Assembly (NCBI RefSeq): GCF_000699445.3
Contig: NC_067196.1
Location: 6,300,616 to 6,364,615, forward strand
Direction: 5' to 3'
Length of the DNA stretch: 64,000 nt
From: Schistosoma haematobium
Taxonomy: Eukaryota; Platyhelminthes; Trematoda; Strigeidida; Schistosomatidae
Shown: positions 11,350 to 24,800 of the stretch, one piece after another
Position numbering within the stretch: position 1 is the first letter of the stretch
Layout of the letters: the number at the start of each line of letters is the position of its first letter
Notes under the pieces: generated by a model
The model's input: the letters and a program-made list of their open reading frames with translations, nothing else
Databases searched by the model: none
Told to the model about the DNA's origin: nothing
Program-made: the position numbers and the translations under genes

Positions 11350-13360
11350 TAATAGTAAGCCGTTTATCCCATGGTCAGCACGTAAGCTATCACATTGCCC
11401 TCCATGGATTAATAAGGAAACCCGGAAGCTGTTAAAGCGTAGGAAACATTTCTGGGACTTATTCTTGTTGACAGGTCATGCACCATTTAAGCGTGAGTAC
11501 CAAAAGTACCGTAATATCTGTAAGAAAACCATAGCCAAATCCCGTACCACTTACGAACGACAGTTAGTATATGACAGTTGTACTTGTCCGAAACGATTGT
11601 TTTCGTATGTTAAACGGCGGACGAAACGTAGTGATGGTATTCCCCCGTTACTGTTACACGAAAATTCAGAATTACTGGCTGAATCAGATTGGGCAAAAGC
11701 TGAGACTTTTTCAGACTACTTTAGCGAAATCTTCTCTACGTTTATTGTAACAAATACTTGTCCCACTCACATCGAGATACAACCATTGAATCTGTACAGG
11801 TGACTGAGGAAACTGTCCTTCCGTTGATAACTAACCTCAAACCTGGTAAGATACCGGGCCCTGATGGGTTACATCCACGGTTGCTGTCATCTCTTGCGGA
11901 CATTATTTCAAAACCGCTTGCGACACTCTTCAACATGTCCCTCTCACTCGCTCAACTCCCTAGAGATTGGAAGGACGCTATAGTTAGTCCTATATTTAAG
12001 GACGGTCAGCGACAGATAGTATCTAACTACCGGCCTGTCAGTCTAACTAGCATAGTCGTTAAGTTACTTGAAAAGATAATTCGGGTTAGGTTGCTAAGCC
12101 ACATAGATTTACACAATCTGTTGGCTCCTGAGCAACACGGATTTCGTAACAAGCGTTCATGCTTGACTAACTTGTTTATTGCGAGGGAGGATTGGACAGC
12201 AGCCCTAGATAACGGTCTGTCTGTTGACGTGATATTCATAGATTTTAGCAAAGCGTTTGACAAGGTTTCACACGTAGGTCTCATGCAGAAGCTCACGAGC
12301 TTCGGAATAATAGGTACTGTACATGCGTGGATAGGAAATTTCTTATGTGACCGCAGACAGAGAGTGAGGGTTAACGGAACAGTATCCGATTGGAAGCCGG
12401 TCAAAAGTGGTGTACCTCAAGGCACCATCTTAGACCCCCTGCTCTTCCTTCTCTACGTTAATGAGTTACCGCTGTTACTTAGGTCGTCGACATTATTGTT
12501 TGCGGATGACGTAAAAATCTGGAGAACAATAAAAAGTGCGGCTGGTCATGTGGATCTTCAAGCTGACTTAGACGATTTAGTTAGATGGGCTCGAGAGTGG
12601 GGCTTAGAAATCAATGCTAGGAGGAGTGTACTAATGCACATCGGTCACGGTAATAGTTACCGTTACACTATTGAGGATAAACCTCTTCCATGCGTTCAAG
12701 AGCATAAGGACTTAGGAGTAATATTAAGTCATGATTTAAAAACAACTGCGCATTGCAGAGCAGCCGCTGTCAATGGTTTTCGTGCGTTATGGTCACTTCG
12801 CCGAGCGTTCAAATCTTTTGACGAGGAAACGTTTCGAATTTTATATCCCACATATGTTAGACCACATTTAGAGTACTGTATCCAAGCAGCTAGCCCGTGT
12901 CTGGTAAAGGATACTAACTCCCTTGAGCGTGTCCAGCGTGTGGGAACGAAATTAGTGAAGGGTCTTTCTAGACTCCCTTACGATGAGCGCTTAAAACGCC
13001 TAAATCTTTTCCCCTTGTCGTATCGTAGGACACGAGGTGACCTTATACTGGCATTTCGTATCTTTAATTATGATTTGGGTGTTAATATGTCTTATCTTTT
13101 TGCTCCCTCCAGCACTAATAATCTCCGAGGTCATAGCAAGAAGGTTCATAAACCACGATCTAATAAACTTAAAGTGGGATCCCGTTTTTCTCATCGAGTA
13201 GTCAATGATTGGAACGCCTTACCCGAACAAGTGGTATCAGTCACATCAGTGAATACTTTCAAAGAGAAGCTGGACCTTCACTGGAAAGCAATGTGTCAGG
13301 ATTAACACAGGTTCATCAACCTACTATCCTTATTACTGAAGACTGAAGACTGAAGACTGA
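11350..13360 (+). mobile_element. SR1-like (CR1 clade) non-LTR retrotransposon, 5'-truncated
   Basis: A 2-kb 3' part of a CR1/SR1-type LINE. The endonuclease is missing; the sequence opens in the linker before the RT (PFIPWSARKLSHCPPWINKE, about 11355). The 3' end is a run of ACTGAAG/GACTGAA units (about 13335-13360), the short terminal repeat typical of CR1 elements, with no poly(A). Two more damaged relatives lie at 36920-38450 (plus) and 39880-42250 (minus). Confidence 0.88.
11465..13305 (+). pseudogene. SR1-like reverse transcriptase, one frameshift
   Basis: The linker segment is open in one frame to 11803. The RT runs in another frame from about 11758 to TAA 13303-13305, so there is one frameshift near 11760-11800. 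RT motifs in order: LKPGKIPGPDGLHPRLL, PRDWKDAIVSPIFKDG, NYRPVSLTSIVVKLLE, PEQHGFRNKRSC, VIFIDFSKAFDKVSH, KSGVPQGTILDPLLF, LLFADDVKIW (catalytic FADD near 12500), then the thumb and a C-terminal NDWNALPEQVV segment usual for CR1/Jockey proteins. The RT part (515 codons) is otherwise uninterrupted, so the copy is fairly young. Confidence 0.88.
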
Positions 13361-13989
13361 AAAGAATGGTAAACAACGGCGGTACCGCATACTCCGGGTT
13401 GTTTGAAACTGGGGTCTGTAGTCCATGATCTATTATATTTGTGAGTATTGCCCGAAATTCGTATGTGAATTACCATGTTATACAATCACCCCTATTTGAA
13501 ATCAAATTTTTTCTGTCCGAGATACTTTTCGTAAACCAGCTTAGATACTAAAACACAGTCAGATTCAAAGGAATTAATCCTTCAAATCATGTTGATTTCG
13601 GCTTGCTAATGTGTAAATTCAACATGTTTTTTAACATTAAACACATATGATCTCTCCCTACTAGACCTTTATGTGCTTATAAATTTACTTTGAGCCAAAT
13701 CTTAAGATTTGTCGTTTTTCGAACTATAACTTAGCTGTTTAAAAAAAGTGGTGTTATTCCTCGTTGAGTTAAGTTTACTGTTTTGATCGTCAATTACTCA
13801 TCAAAACTACTGTCTCTTCAATTGAATTTATTTTAGTTAAATCGTACTAGTATGTATTAACTTTTCTTTTGTGCATTGGATACTTGAGTGACTTTGACTT
13901 GATTTATTCAGTTAAGGTTTGAAATTTCCTTACATTTCCATTTTTGTGTTACCATTTTTAGTTCAATTTTAAGACAGTCAGCTCTGCTC
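13361..13989. other. Unassigned AT-rich sequence
   Basis: No feature recognised between the SR1-like 3' end and the truncated RTE copy. Confidence 0.35.
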
Positions 13990-15735
13990 ACAAATGTGAG
14001 CAGTCATATTGCTTATTCCCTGTGGAAGAAGGAATCCAATGTGATATGTAGGTTGACTAATATTTTAGCTAAAATCTGGGAGTTGGACGTCATCCCATCT
14101 AACTGGTCACAATTACTTATCGTCCCAATATATAAGAAGGGGTCGAAATCATCCTGTGATGACCTTAGAGGGATTAGTTTAACTGATATAGCATCCATAA
14201 TACTAGCTCCAATAATTATCGGGCGCCTAAAAAAGACTCGTGGACTGCACATACGAAAAAATCAGGCTGCCTTCAGACCTGATAGTGGCTGCATCGACCA
14301 CATATTCACTACTCGTCAGATCTTGGGACACAGGCATGCTAAGAGCTCCATTCGACTCTGTAGACTGAGGTTCTGTGTCTGTCATTGAAAGGTGTACCTC
14401 AAATGTGCATAAAACTTGTAGAGGCTCTTTATTTCAACACTACAAGTCGAGTCAGAGCTTACAGATAACTGTCATCCGATCTTTCAACCTCATGTGGTAT
14501 CCGACAATGCTGTCCACTATCTCCATTTCCGTTTAATTTCACCACAGACCTATTGCTGGGAATAACATTCTCCTCTACTGAATTTTCAGGAATTAATCTC
14601 TTTGCGGAAGGTTCACTTATCGGCTTAGACTACTCAGATGACATAGTTCTGTCTGATGAAGACGCTGATGAAATGCAGTCTCTTGGTAGCACTGAGCAAC
14701 AACGCCAGGATGTTTGGGATGCGTTTCTCCCCATGTTAATGCAAGTTTATTCTTCAGGACTGGCCTGAGTGAACACCTAAACTAAGGGTTAGGCACGAAC
14801 TATTTGAACGCGTCGACACGTGACTTATCTTGGAAGTCTGATTAGCCCTAGTGTGTTGGTGTCTGACGAAATCTCTGCACGGATTCGAAAAGCTCATTTG
14901 ACTTCTGCCAACTGACGTCACCTATGGCGAAGGCAAGATATCCGTCTACCAATTAAGGGACGAGTATATTGCGCAGCAGTTCGTTCTGTTCTACGGCTGC
15001 GAAACGTGACCATTAAGAGTAGAAGATACTCGTAAGCTACTAGTATTTGATCACATAGCTCGCATCTGCTGGAATCACTGGGTAAGTGATAATGAGGTTA
15101 GACGTAGGGTATTAGGGAATAACAGTAAATCAGTCAATGAAGTTGCAAATCTTCACCGACTGAGATGGTTGGACCACGTGGTACGTATGCCTAAACACGA
15201 TGCGCAATGCTGACCAGTGTTGGAGACGGTTGGAAGAAAGTCAGGGGCGGTCAAACCAAAACGTGTCATCAGTGCTAGAAGTCACTAAATTCTAGTCTGA
15301 GCAACATTTGTAGATGCAGAATACTTGGTTGGGGTTTGCGTGAATATCGTAACCAATGGTTGGAGACTGTGTGACATGGATCACAATGTCGTAGATGTAT
15401 ACACTCTGTTTTCCCTTAAACTATAAGGTTAAAACCGCTTCATATCTTTCTGTGAACTAATTCTTTCTTCCTGTGCTATATCCGTATATGCGATCTTTCT
15501 TTTATATATTACCATCATTGAATTAATCAGTTCTAGTTATATTTTTGCCAACTGAACTGTTTCTCCCACATTTTATTATTATTATCTCACTCATACACTA
15601 ATTTCTGTTCGTTGTCGTTCTTTTACTATAACATTCTCTATCTCTTCACAACCTCATTGTTATTGTGTGTATTTGGTGCTCTTTTGTACTAATGTTTTTT
15701 TTTTGTTCAAATAAATAAGATAAATAAATACATGC
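13990..15735 (+). mobile_element. SR2-like RTE element, 5'-truncated, ending beside TBCB
   Basis: A decayed RTE copy that starts inside the [25 protein letters not shown] (near 14075) and NQAAFRPDSGCIDHIFTTRQ (near 14260) align with the same blocks of the copy at 16451-20361, followed by LIGLDYSDDIVLSDEDADEMQS (YSDD where YADD is usual, near 14620) and by the VSDNEVRRRVLGNNSKSVNE segment (near 15090). Several frameshifts interrupt it. The 3' untranslated region ends in GTATTTGGTGCTCTTTTGTAC and an AAATAAATAAGATAAATAAATA tail. The last 75 bp resemble the end of the 0.5-kb repeat family. Confidence 0.8.
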
Positions 15736-15840
15736 TTGTTTTAAAAATCTAGTCTTCTGTCATAAATCTTTATTATTTAATCAGTGTTTTCATCTGAACT
15801 CTGTATTAATTTGTTAATAGCAGTGACGATATTGTGAAAA

Positions 15841-18800
15841 ATGTCCAATTTTGCCAATCTTATGATCACCACAAATGCATCAAAATTAAGATCTGAAAAA
15901 CGTTATCCGCTTGATATAACTTTGGGTCAATTGAAGGTATTAGTAATTCAGTTCATTAATCAGTCATTTTTAGGAGAAGCTAGTTTTAATTACAGGTTGC
16001 GATAACCGTACAATGAAAGTAGAGTTGTTTGATAAAGAGGATAGATCCTTGGGTCAATTAGTTGGTGATGATAAACCACTTTATGATTTCGGGATTGAAA
16101 ATGGGATGCACATTCATGTAGCAGATCCTACGTTAAAAGATGGAGCATACGATCAAGTTGAGGAACCTGTTGAAACTTACCAAATGTCGGCTGAGGAGTA
16201 TGCAAAACGTGAGGGTACGTTAGTTACTGTTGTTCGTCATTATTAGACTTGTGTATTAATGTTTGTACTCAATCTTACAAAGTTGTTAAAGTCTTTCTTG
16301 TAATTTGAGAGATAAGTATCAATCATGTGCTAACAGGTCGGGTATTTTTGAATGTTGTTGAATGTTATTGTCGCCTCATTTAACTGATTTAATGCCCTGT
16401 TTATCAATTTTTGTGTGAAGAATCTCAATATGTAACGAAAATTGTAAGCCAGTCAGTAACAACGTAAACCTTCGTACGTACGTACATCAGTTCGAGTTGC
16501 CACACCACATTAGCACAGAGATGCAGTGGTCGATTCAAATCCCGTAGTGCTAGATGGAGTAAATCATAAGCTGTAATCAGAAAAATTAGGGTTTGAAGAT
16601 GTTATTCAAGGAGTATAATCCAGTAAAATAAACTTGGAAAGAGAAAAAAAGGGACATGAAGAATTCAGAAGATTAGAATTTGGAAGAACACAAAGAGTGG
16701 ATGCACCTGCTCCATTGCAAACGATTTTGAGTCATGTCATTCAGGGTCTCTAACCATCGATTGCTATCATCTCGCGGTCCCCAACCAGGTAGTCTACACC
16801 TACCAATATGACTCAGTCTACTTGTCAGTGACTTTATGGACTTGTGCCATGTTTTGGTCTGGCCGCCCCTAACTTTCTTCCAATCTACTCCTATACCACT
16901 GAACATCGCACATCGAGGCAGTCGGTGGTTGGGCATGCGTAACACATATCCCAGCCATCTCAACTGATGAAGTTTCACTACGTCATCAATTGATTTGCCA
17001 TCCTTATCTAGTACCCGTCTCCTAACAACTGCGTTACTTGCTCGATGGTCTCAGGATATACGAGCAATTTTTCGAAGACACCTATGATCAAATACTAGTA
17101 ACCTACGAATATCCTGTACTCTTACCGGCCATGTTTTACTGCCATAAAGTAGGGCAAAGCAAACTGCTGCACAGGAAACCCGTCCTTTGGTTGGTAGACG
17201 GGTTTCTCGTCTACGCCATAAATGATGCAAGTTGTCAAAAGCTGGTCAAGCCTTCTGTATCCGTGCTGAGATTTCGTCACACACCAGACCACGAGGGCTG
17301 ATGAGACTTCCAAGATAAGTGAGGCGGTCGATACGTTCAACTACTTCAATCCCTATCATTAGTTCAGGTGTCGATGTAACCTAACCCTAAGGCAACATTT
17401 TGCATTTCGAGGGATAGGATCGCATCTCGAACGTGCTTGTATTGTTGCTTACCGTGGTCAGAAGACTGCATTTTGTCAGCGTCTTCACCAAATAAAACTA
17501 TGTCATCAGCATATTCTAAGTCAACAAGTGAACCTCCCGGTAGAAGTTCAACCCCTGGAAATCTAGACGAGGAAAGTGTTATCTCTAAAAGTACGTCGTT
17601 GACAAAGTTGAACAAGAATGGAGAGAGTGGACAGCCCTGACGAACACCACTTGAGGTAATCAGTTCTGATAACAGTTCGTCATAAGCTCTCACTCTACCA
17701 GTTGTGTTCGAGTAGAGAGCCTTTATAAGGTTAATGTACTTCTTTGGTACTTCTTTCAGTGACAAACACTGCCGATCAACAGAGTCGAATGCCGCCTTAA
17801 GGTCGAGAAATACTACCTGTGTGGGGCGTTTGAATGTGTGTCTGTGTTCTAGAACCTGACGTAGTGTGAATATCTGATCTATACAACCACGTCCAGGTCG
17901 AAAACCAGCCTGATTTTCTCTTGTCTGTTCTTCACGAGCTTTGGTTAGGCGTCGAAGTATTATTGAAGCTAATATTTTAGACACTATACTTGTCAAACTG
18001 ATTCCTCTGTGATTGTCACAAGAGGACTTTTGTCCTTTCTTATAGACTGGCACAATCAGTGATTGAGACCAGTCAGATGGGATTACGTCCAGTTCCCAAA
18101 TTCTACCTATGACCTCGGTTAATCTCATTGCTAATACTGGACCACCATCCTTAAAAATCTCAAGAGTAAACCTGACAGGGCCTGCTGCTCTCCCTCGCTT
18201 CAGATTTCCTATGGCTTTTCCAACTTCGTAAAGAGTCGGAGGACCTACAATAACTTGCCATTCAGGTTGACTGGAGATCGTGGGAAACCGAAGTGTGGCT
18301 GAAGGCCAGCTGAACCGTTCCCTAAAGTGTTCTGCCCATCGATCCAATCTCCTGGACTGAGAATGTATAATATGTCCATCTTTCTCTGAGAGTGTTTCGC
18401 TAACAGTCGGGTTCCTTAACAAGTCTGAATAATTGTCTGCTATTACCTATTGCCGCTGCCTTTTCCATCTCTCTTGCTTTCACTACTCACCACTGTTCAC
18501 GATCATTGCGTAGACTTCTTGTCAGCTTGGACTTAGGCTGACTCCGCTCTTCATTATGTTCAGAGCCAGGTGGAATGAGTTTCCGAGCATCTATCAATGC
18601 GATAGATGCTGCTGAGACCCAGTGTTTCTCCCTAACCTTGTGGTTTACCTTACTAGCAGATATCACTGCTGTTTCCATAGCTTTTCGGATATCATTCCAT
18701 GCTGCCTCGTGGTGGGCATCACATACATGGCTGCCTAACTGTTTTCCTAGTTGTTCCTGAAATATACTCTTCGCTTGACTATCATTAAGTAGGGCCCGAA

Positions 18801-21800
18801 GAGGTTTCCTTGCAGCGTCTTTCCTACGTCCAGTAAGACACAGGCGAATACGCGCTCTTACTAGAGCATGATCTGAATCTAAGCATGTGCTTCAGAATGA
18901 GTGACAGTCTTCTATCGAGCCCCTCCATCGGTGGCTGATAGCGATGTGATCTATTTGGGTCCAACGTTGGGACGAATTCGGGGGTCGCCATGTTAAAAGA
19001 TGTTTTTCCTTATGCTTAAAGTTAGTATTTGCAAGGAACAGGCAGTTATCTGAGCATAGCTGCAACAGACGGTCGCCATTATCTGTTATTTGAGCCACGA
19101 TGCTATAAGATCCACCCAGGTGTCTTTCCCTATCGCTTAGTTTACCTACTTGAGCATTAAAGTCACCGGCTACTACTACTACATCAGAGCGCCTAGCTTT
19201 TCGGAGAACGTCTGAAAGCTTTCTGTAAAACTCATCTTTTACATCATCTGAGCAGCAGTCAGTGGGAGAATAGGCAGAGACGATGAAGAGGCAACAACGA
19301 GTGTCCCTATCTTTCCGAGTCCTTACTGTTCCGTTCAGTCGGACAGCGCACAAACGAGTGTCTACTGGGATCCACTCTAAGAGAGCTAGTTCTGCCCTAG
19401 AACTCAATGATATACCTACGCCGGCGAGGCCATGGAAAGCAGAATCAGGGCTTCCAGATACACGAAGTGTGAATCGAGTCGGTTCTTTATTTTGGCATGG
19501 TGATGTCAAATGAATGACGCTACTCGGATCCTGTATGCGCGTTTCGGAGACGCAGCACATATCGATGGCGCGGGATTCTAAAGTCCTAGCTAAGGAAGCC
19601 TGCTGTCCTATTTGGCACAGTGTTCGAACGTTAAAAATTCCTACGTGTAGTTTAGAGCGTGGTTTCAGGAGACCAGGAATAGCGTTCCGCGTACTCGAAT
19701 CGTTTGCCCTAGCGGTGCTAGGTGATAAAGAGATGTGAGAAGGGTTATTCATGGAGATAAGAGAAGTATTAGGAAGTGTAGGAAGGATTTGAATGTGACC
19801 AACTTGGTCTCGTGTGCTGTTACGGGTATGAGGGCTGATATCATTTCCCAGCTGCCCACACCGTTGAAGGGTATTTCTTGAGGAACCTGAAAAGGAAATT
19901 GGATTAGTGTTGGTCTTAACGACTTGGGAGCGTGATCGCAGAGCCCAAGGGACAACTGACTAAAGCCGGTCGCGCATGGCTTTTTCGTGGAAGGTTTTTA
20001 ATGTGTTAGCTCTGTTCTTCAAAGGGCCTTATCGCCGGAGACGGAAATCCGTGAGGTAAGGTGAGGTGTGACATTTTTAGGGTCGACCTTTTCTAACCCC
20101 ACCCCTCCTTGTGAGAAGGCAGCGTTGCTGCAGATGCTGGTTGTCCGAGGGAAACATCTTACTGCTGTCACACTCCTCTACAGTCAGCAGTACGACTTCG
20201 CCCTCAGACCTTGAGTTGCTACTTTTAGTCTTACCATTCTCCAATCGACCTGCCTGGCATGGTAGAACCTACAGGAACATATTTTCCAGTCAATATAGCT
20301 CGGTTGGGTCATCACGATAGGCAAGCCCGACCACCGCGTCAAGGTAGCAGCTTCGGTTGGGAACGAAAATTGTAAACCGTCTTTCAACTAAACAAAGAAT
20401 ATCTTTGATTTATACTCATATACAAATCTCAGCCAAATTCTTTGTCCTTCGATACCAAGTATTTGTGACATCATAACAAACATAGCATCATTTTACTCTT
20501 TAAGAATCAGTATTGGCATGGAAACGGCGTAACAAAATTGGGCAATTTCGAGACGTTGATCCTGAAGAAAAGAAACGGACAGAAGAACAACGTCAATTGG
20601 CAGAATTTCACGAAAAACAAAATGCTGAATCATTATCTATAGGTTCCCGGTAGGTGGAAATGTTTCCGCAGTCCTTTTCTCTGTATGTTATATGGTCCGT
20701 TAAACATATTTTGATTCAAATGTTAGACAGATACTACCACATTCCCTTCAGATAGCTGTTGAACCTATGTACAAATAACGATTACTATCCCATAACCGCA
20801 TATCTTAATGAACTATACTTTCAGTCATACCCGTTGAAGAGTTCAGCGATACTACCCATGCAAACATGAATTTATTTCCCAAATTTTTATGGTTTCTTCC
20901 AGATAGGTTTTTTTATTTTTCATCTGATTCGCTCATGTAAAGTGTGGAAGTTGGTACCGAAATACTAAGCAAACTTGTCCAAAGGGGATAAATAAGACTA
21001 TCAGTGGTGAATAAAATCTAACGAACCTATTTCCTTTAATTCTATTACGCATAACAGATACCCCTTTACAACGAATCGTGTCAGTTTTTATTACTTTAAT
21101 CCACGATTTGTCTAAAAAGCTAAGGGATATTGAGATATCTGACTAAATTACATGGTATGTTCTTAGACAAGATCAACTACATACAACTAATTAACTTTGA
21201 AATACTGGTATTTGGTGTTACACCCCTATTTACTTTGAAAGAAACAATATTCCTCAAAGATATCGTGTTATAACTGATCAGTAACCAAGAGCGAATCTAG
21301 ATAAAACTCGTCAAAATGCACTTTACGGCATATTTCCCATCGATAGACAGATTTATAAATGGGCTTAAGAAATTCCATTAGAACCGCCTGTATCATTACT
21401 AATTGTAGAAGCCGTTATACAAAGACTTGAGGCCAAATTTTAGTCAATAATCAAACCAGCAGAGGATAGATTTGTTATCCTCCGGAGAGACAGGCTTGGT
21501 TATCAACATCTTCATAAACACAACGTTTACAAAGGGAGAATAATCACCAAACAAATATCCATTCCCGAATGTAGTAATCAGCAGGAAACGCAGAAATGGT
21601 TAAGAAACAGTCATAAAAGTTGAGCCATACGAACCAAATGGAGGATTATACCAGCGCACAAATAGAGTTGCATACAAACACTATTTATAAGAGCCAGAAC
21701 TCACTGAAGCATCCTCACCACATGAAAAGTTGAAGAAACTAACTTCCTATCAGTCTTTAACAGATCATCCCTACAATTTTACCGAAAAGTGTTTAGTAAG

Positions 21801-24800
21801 TTAGCGTACTATCGCAGTCACATTCGTAGACTAGGAAACAAATCGTCCTATTATGTGTGAAAATACCTCGGAAATCACTATAATGACTATCAAGCCATTC
21901 AGAATAAATGTCCGTCAAAAGCTAACATAACAATGTAATTCTGTCTTGTACAGACTAAATGAAATAACTTAAACTAATACATTATCTATTTGAGAAATTG
22001 TATTGATATTATCGAGCAGTACATTAGACAAGGTAGACTTATCCTTTATTTACGCGTACATAAACACAAGCTAAGAGTGAGACGAAATAACTGTTATCAT
22101 GTATGTCTCTGGACGCAGACAGCTAACGTGACCAAAATTATGAGTCAAAGAAATTCAAAGAATGCTGAGAACTTTCTAAAAGCCTCAATCTGTATTGAGT
22201 AATCACGTTGCCATGAATACAACAACAAGTTTAGTAACTCGCATGATCAGAGGTCAATTGAATGAGACAGACAATGGGAATAAGATTACAAATGAAGATA
22301 ATCAGTCACAAGCTAAGTTATCAGAGTGGACTGGTTTATCACTCATGGGATAATCAAATGGTCCACTTATACGTGAAGCAAGCTCTAATGATATTGTCTA
22401 ATAAGAAAATGAAAGTTTCGCAGCTTACCCACTTAGTTCATAGAACGCAACACGCCGGAGTTCAATGTACACTTTTACCATATCTTACTTTGTTTATGAC
22501 TTAGTCTGTTAAAACAATAAGTATGAATAGACTAAATATAAATCCGTAGTTAATACTTTGAGGCCTTTTTCTGTGTATTCTTATGGTTATGGAATATATA
22601 GTCTATAAATGTAATTCTGAGAAATTAGTTATTATGAAGACCTAGAAATTTCTGGTTACAGTTTCATTATAATTTTCTATTATCATTAAACTACTTACAT
22701 GGATTCATGTTCTAACCGTATATATTTAATGCATCAGGTGTGAAGTTCGAATTCCTGGTCAACCGACAAAGCGAGGTGTAATAGAATTCGTTGGTAAGTA
22801 TATAATCTCTAAGTTTATTTTTATTGAACTTTTGATAAAATCCAATTTCCCAACTATCCCTATTCTGATGATATCTATCCGTTTGTCAAGTACACGTTTA
22901 TGTACTTAATTTCCAGAGGATTAGTAGTATCCCCTCAGTTAGCTGAAAGTTGAGTCCTTTAACTACTAAGTTTTCACTCTCCACTTGCACTATCAAGTGT
23001 AATATCATACTTTAGACTGTTTAAGATATAGTAACGACTGACTAGTAGAGATAACAAGCTTCCTCTGAGTAAAGATTATATTTACGTACCTAAACGTAAA
23101 GGTATTTAACCTCAAATTGTGAATAAGTAAAAATAAGTTGAGGATCGAAGTAATTATATCTGTCATTTCCCACTGATAATCGGTCATCCTGACGGGTCAA
23201 ACACTCCGATCATAGTTTCTAACGTGATTTTGCGAAAAATACTTTGCCAGTTATAGACAAAGATATTAAGTGTTATAATCTCTTTCTTACGGTATGACCC
23301 AGCTATACCTATTGCTTAACATTCTTGGACACCAATCACTCGACAAGTCCCCAAATCAGAACACGGTTGAACAGGAAAGAGATTGTATTCCAAATAACAA
23401 GGTTAGATGGAAGTAAGAAGCACAATAGAGAAAATGTTAGTATATTTATAGTTTTTACATGAGAAGATTCTAGAGTATTCTCAAACTATCGACTAGTGCT
23501 GATTGGATAGGAATCAGCCAATCAGCGTGCACCAAAGCAGTCGTGCATTGAGCATGCTTTAATCCAGTCTATGTCCCTCTAACATTAAGCTTCAACTATT
23601 AATGTGTTTTGAACATCTATTTTTCGGCATCTACCATTTACGCTATTTATTATCATGTGCAAATAATTGTAACAAGATTCATCTTTTAAATTAAGTATTT
23701 AGAATTTTCAAAATAGAATAAATGATAGATGTGGAATGTTTCAAAATATATGCCTAACACCAAGTGATTCCATTTCGCTCTTTAAATCCATAACTTTTGT
23801 TTTCTAGAATCACGCAAGATCCTAGTGTTAGGTTGATCTTGAAAAAAATTCGAGACCTTCCCGAATAAACTTTGTTCTCAATCATAGTAGAAATAACTCC
23901 ATAAAAAATATTTAATAACAACTATTTAGATCATAGGAAACACTTTATTTATTTATTTAAACACATAAACATTGGTACAAGGAGGCACCGAATAGATATG
24001 CACCACACAAATCATTCGGTTTACGTGAGGGATGGGATGCTGCCCTGGTACCCAAACCGAAGCAACTGGTTTTCTCAGGGGGTCACACCCGGAGCCTTCG
24101 AACCAAAGGTCTAATCCACAAGGCAGTGGGGAGATGTCATGAGATACAGTCCCATGGTAACCGGTGACCAATAATTGGTTCATACACTATTTGTTCCTTC
24201 AGGATACTGGAGCCCATATGCACCATTGGTTTGGAATCAAGGTTTTCCAACTCCCCAAGGTGGATTGTCCGTGTCCACCAACCCGGTCAAAGCGCCGGAC
24301 ATTCGCTTTTCGTTCTCTCAATTTCGTAAACAACAGTAGTGCCACAAAAAGGCAGTGGGTAGGACTTCCCTGTCAGTGGTTGTATGCACGTGGCTATGTG
24401 AGAGCATTTGGAGAGAGGGAGCTGACTCTCCTCACTCTCGGCCATACCAGGGCATTTGGGGGTTATGGAAAACATAGTCAGAAATGCGGTCTAAAAAAGA
24501 TATTTTATTAGGAATGTTTGTCTAAACGAATAGGAAAATGCTAGAAAAATTTCCTTCTATAAAACAATATTTTTGAATATGTCATCAAAATATCCTTTCT
24601 TTCCCAAGGATTTGCTTCATTATAATTTTGGTATATGAAAAAGCCCGTAAAATCAACGTCGTTTTGATAAATCGATCAAATCTTGTTAAATTTTCCACTT
24701 TTTATGTAATCTTTTATCAGTCCATATTGCCCCGTCATATTTTAAACTAAATAAATAGTCCAGTAACATAACATTATGTAATTGTTATCTTCATTTTGTA

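Larger units (their letters stand above)
16451..20361 (-). mobile_element. Near full-length SR2-like RTE retrotransposon in TBCB intron 2, antisense
   Basis: About 3.9 kb on the minus strand, the size expected of SR2. Its ends are marked by AACGAAAATTGTAA at 16434-16447 and again at 20362-20375 (the match continues as RCC on both sides, so the duplication is 14-17 bp). The 5' end is the rc of GGTAGCAGCTTCGGTTGGG (about 20343-20361). A leader ORF (19955-19749), an AP-endonuclease, an RT and a 3' UTR ending in TGACTGACT-like sequence follow in order. Copies related to it: 6985-7585, 13990-15735, 51120-53119, 60885-61445. Confidence 0.88.

Noticed and set aside
21990..22504. Possible LTR-retrotransposon gag or pol fragment
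   Set aside because: A vague resemblance only; no protease, RT or zinc-knuckle motif could be pointed to.
24164..24511. 115-codon ORF in the 0.5-kb repeat
   Set aside because: Equivalent frames in other copies are broken or different, so no protein is conserved.
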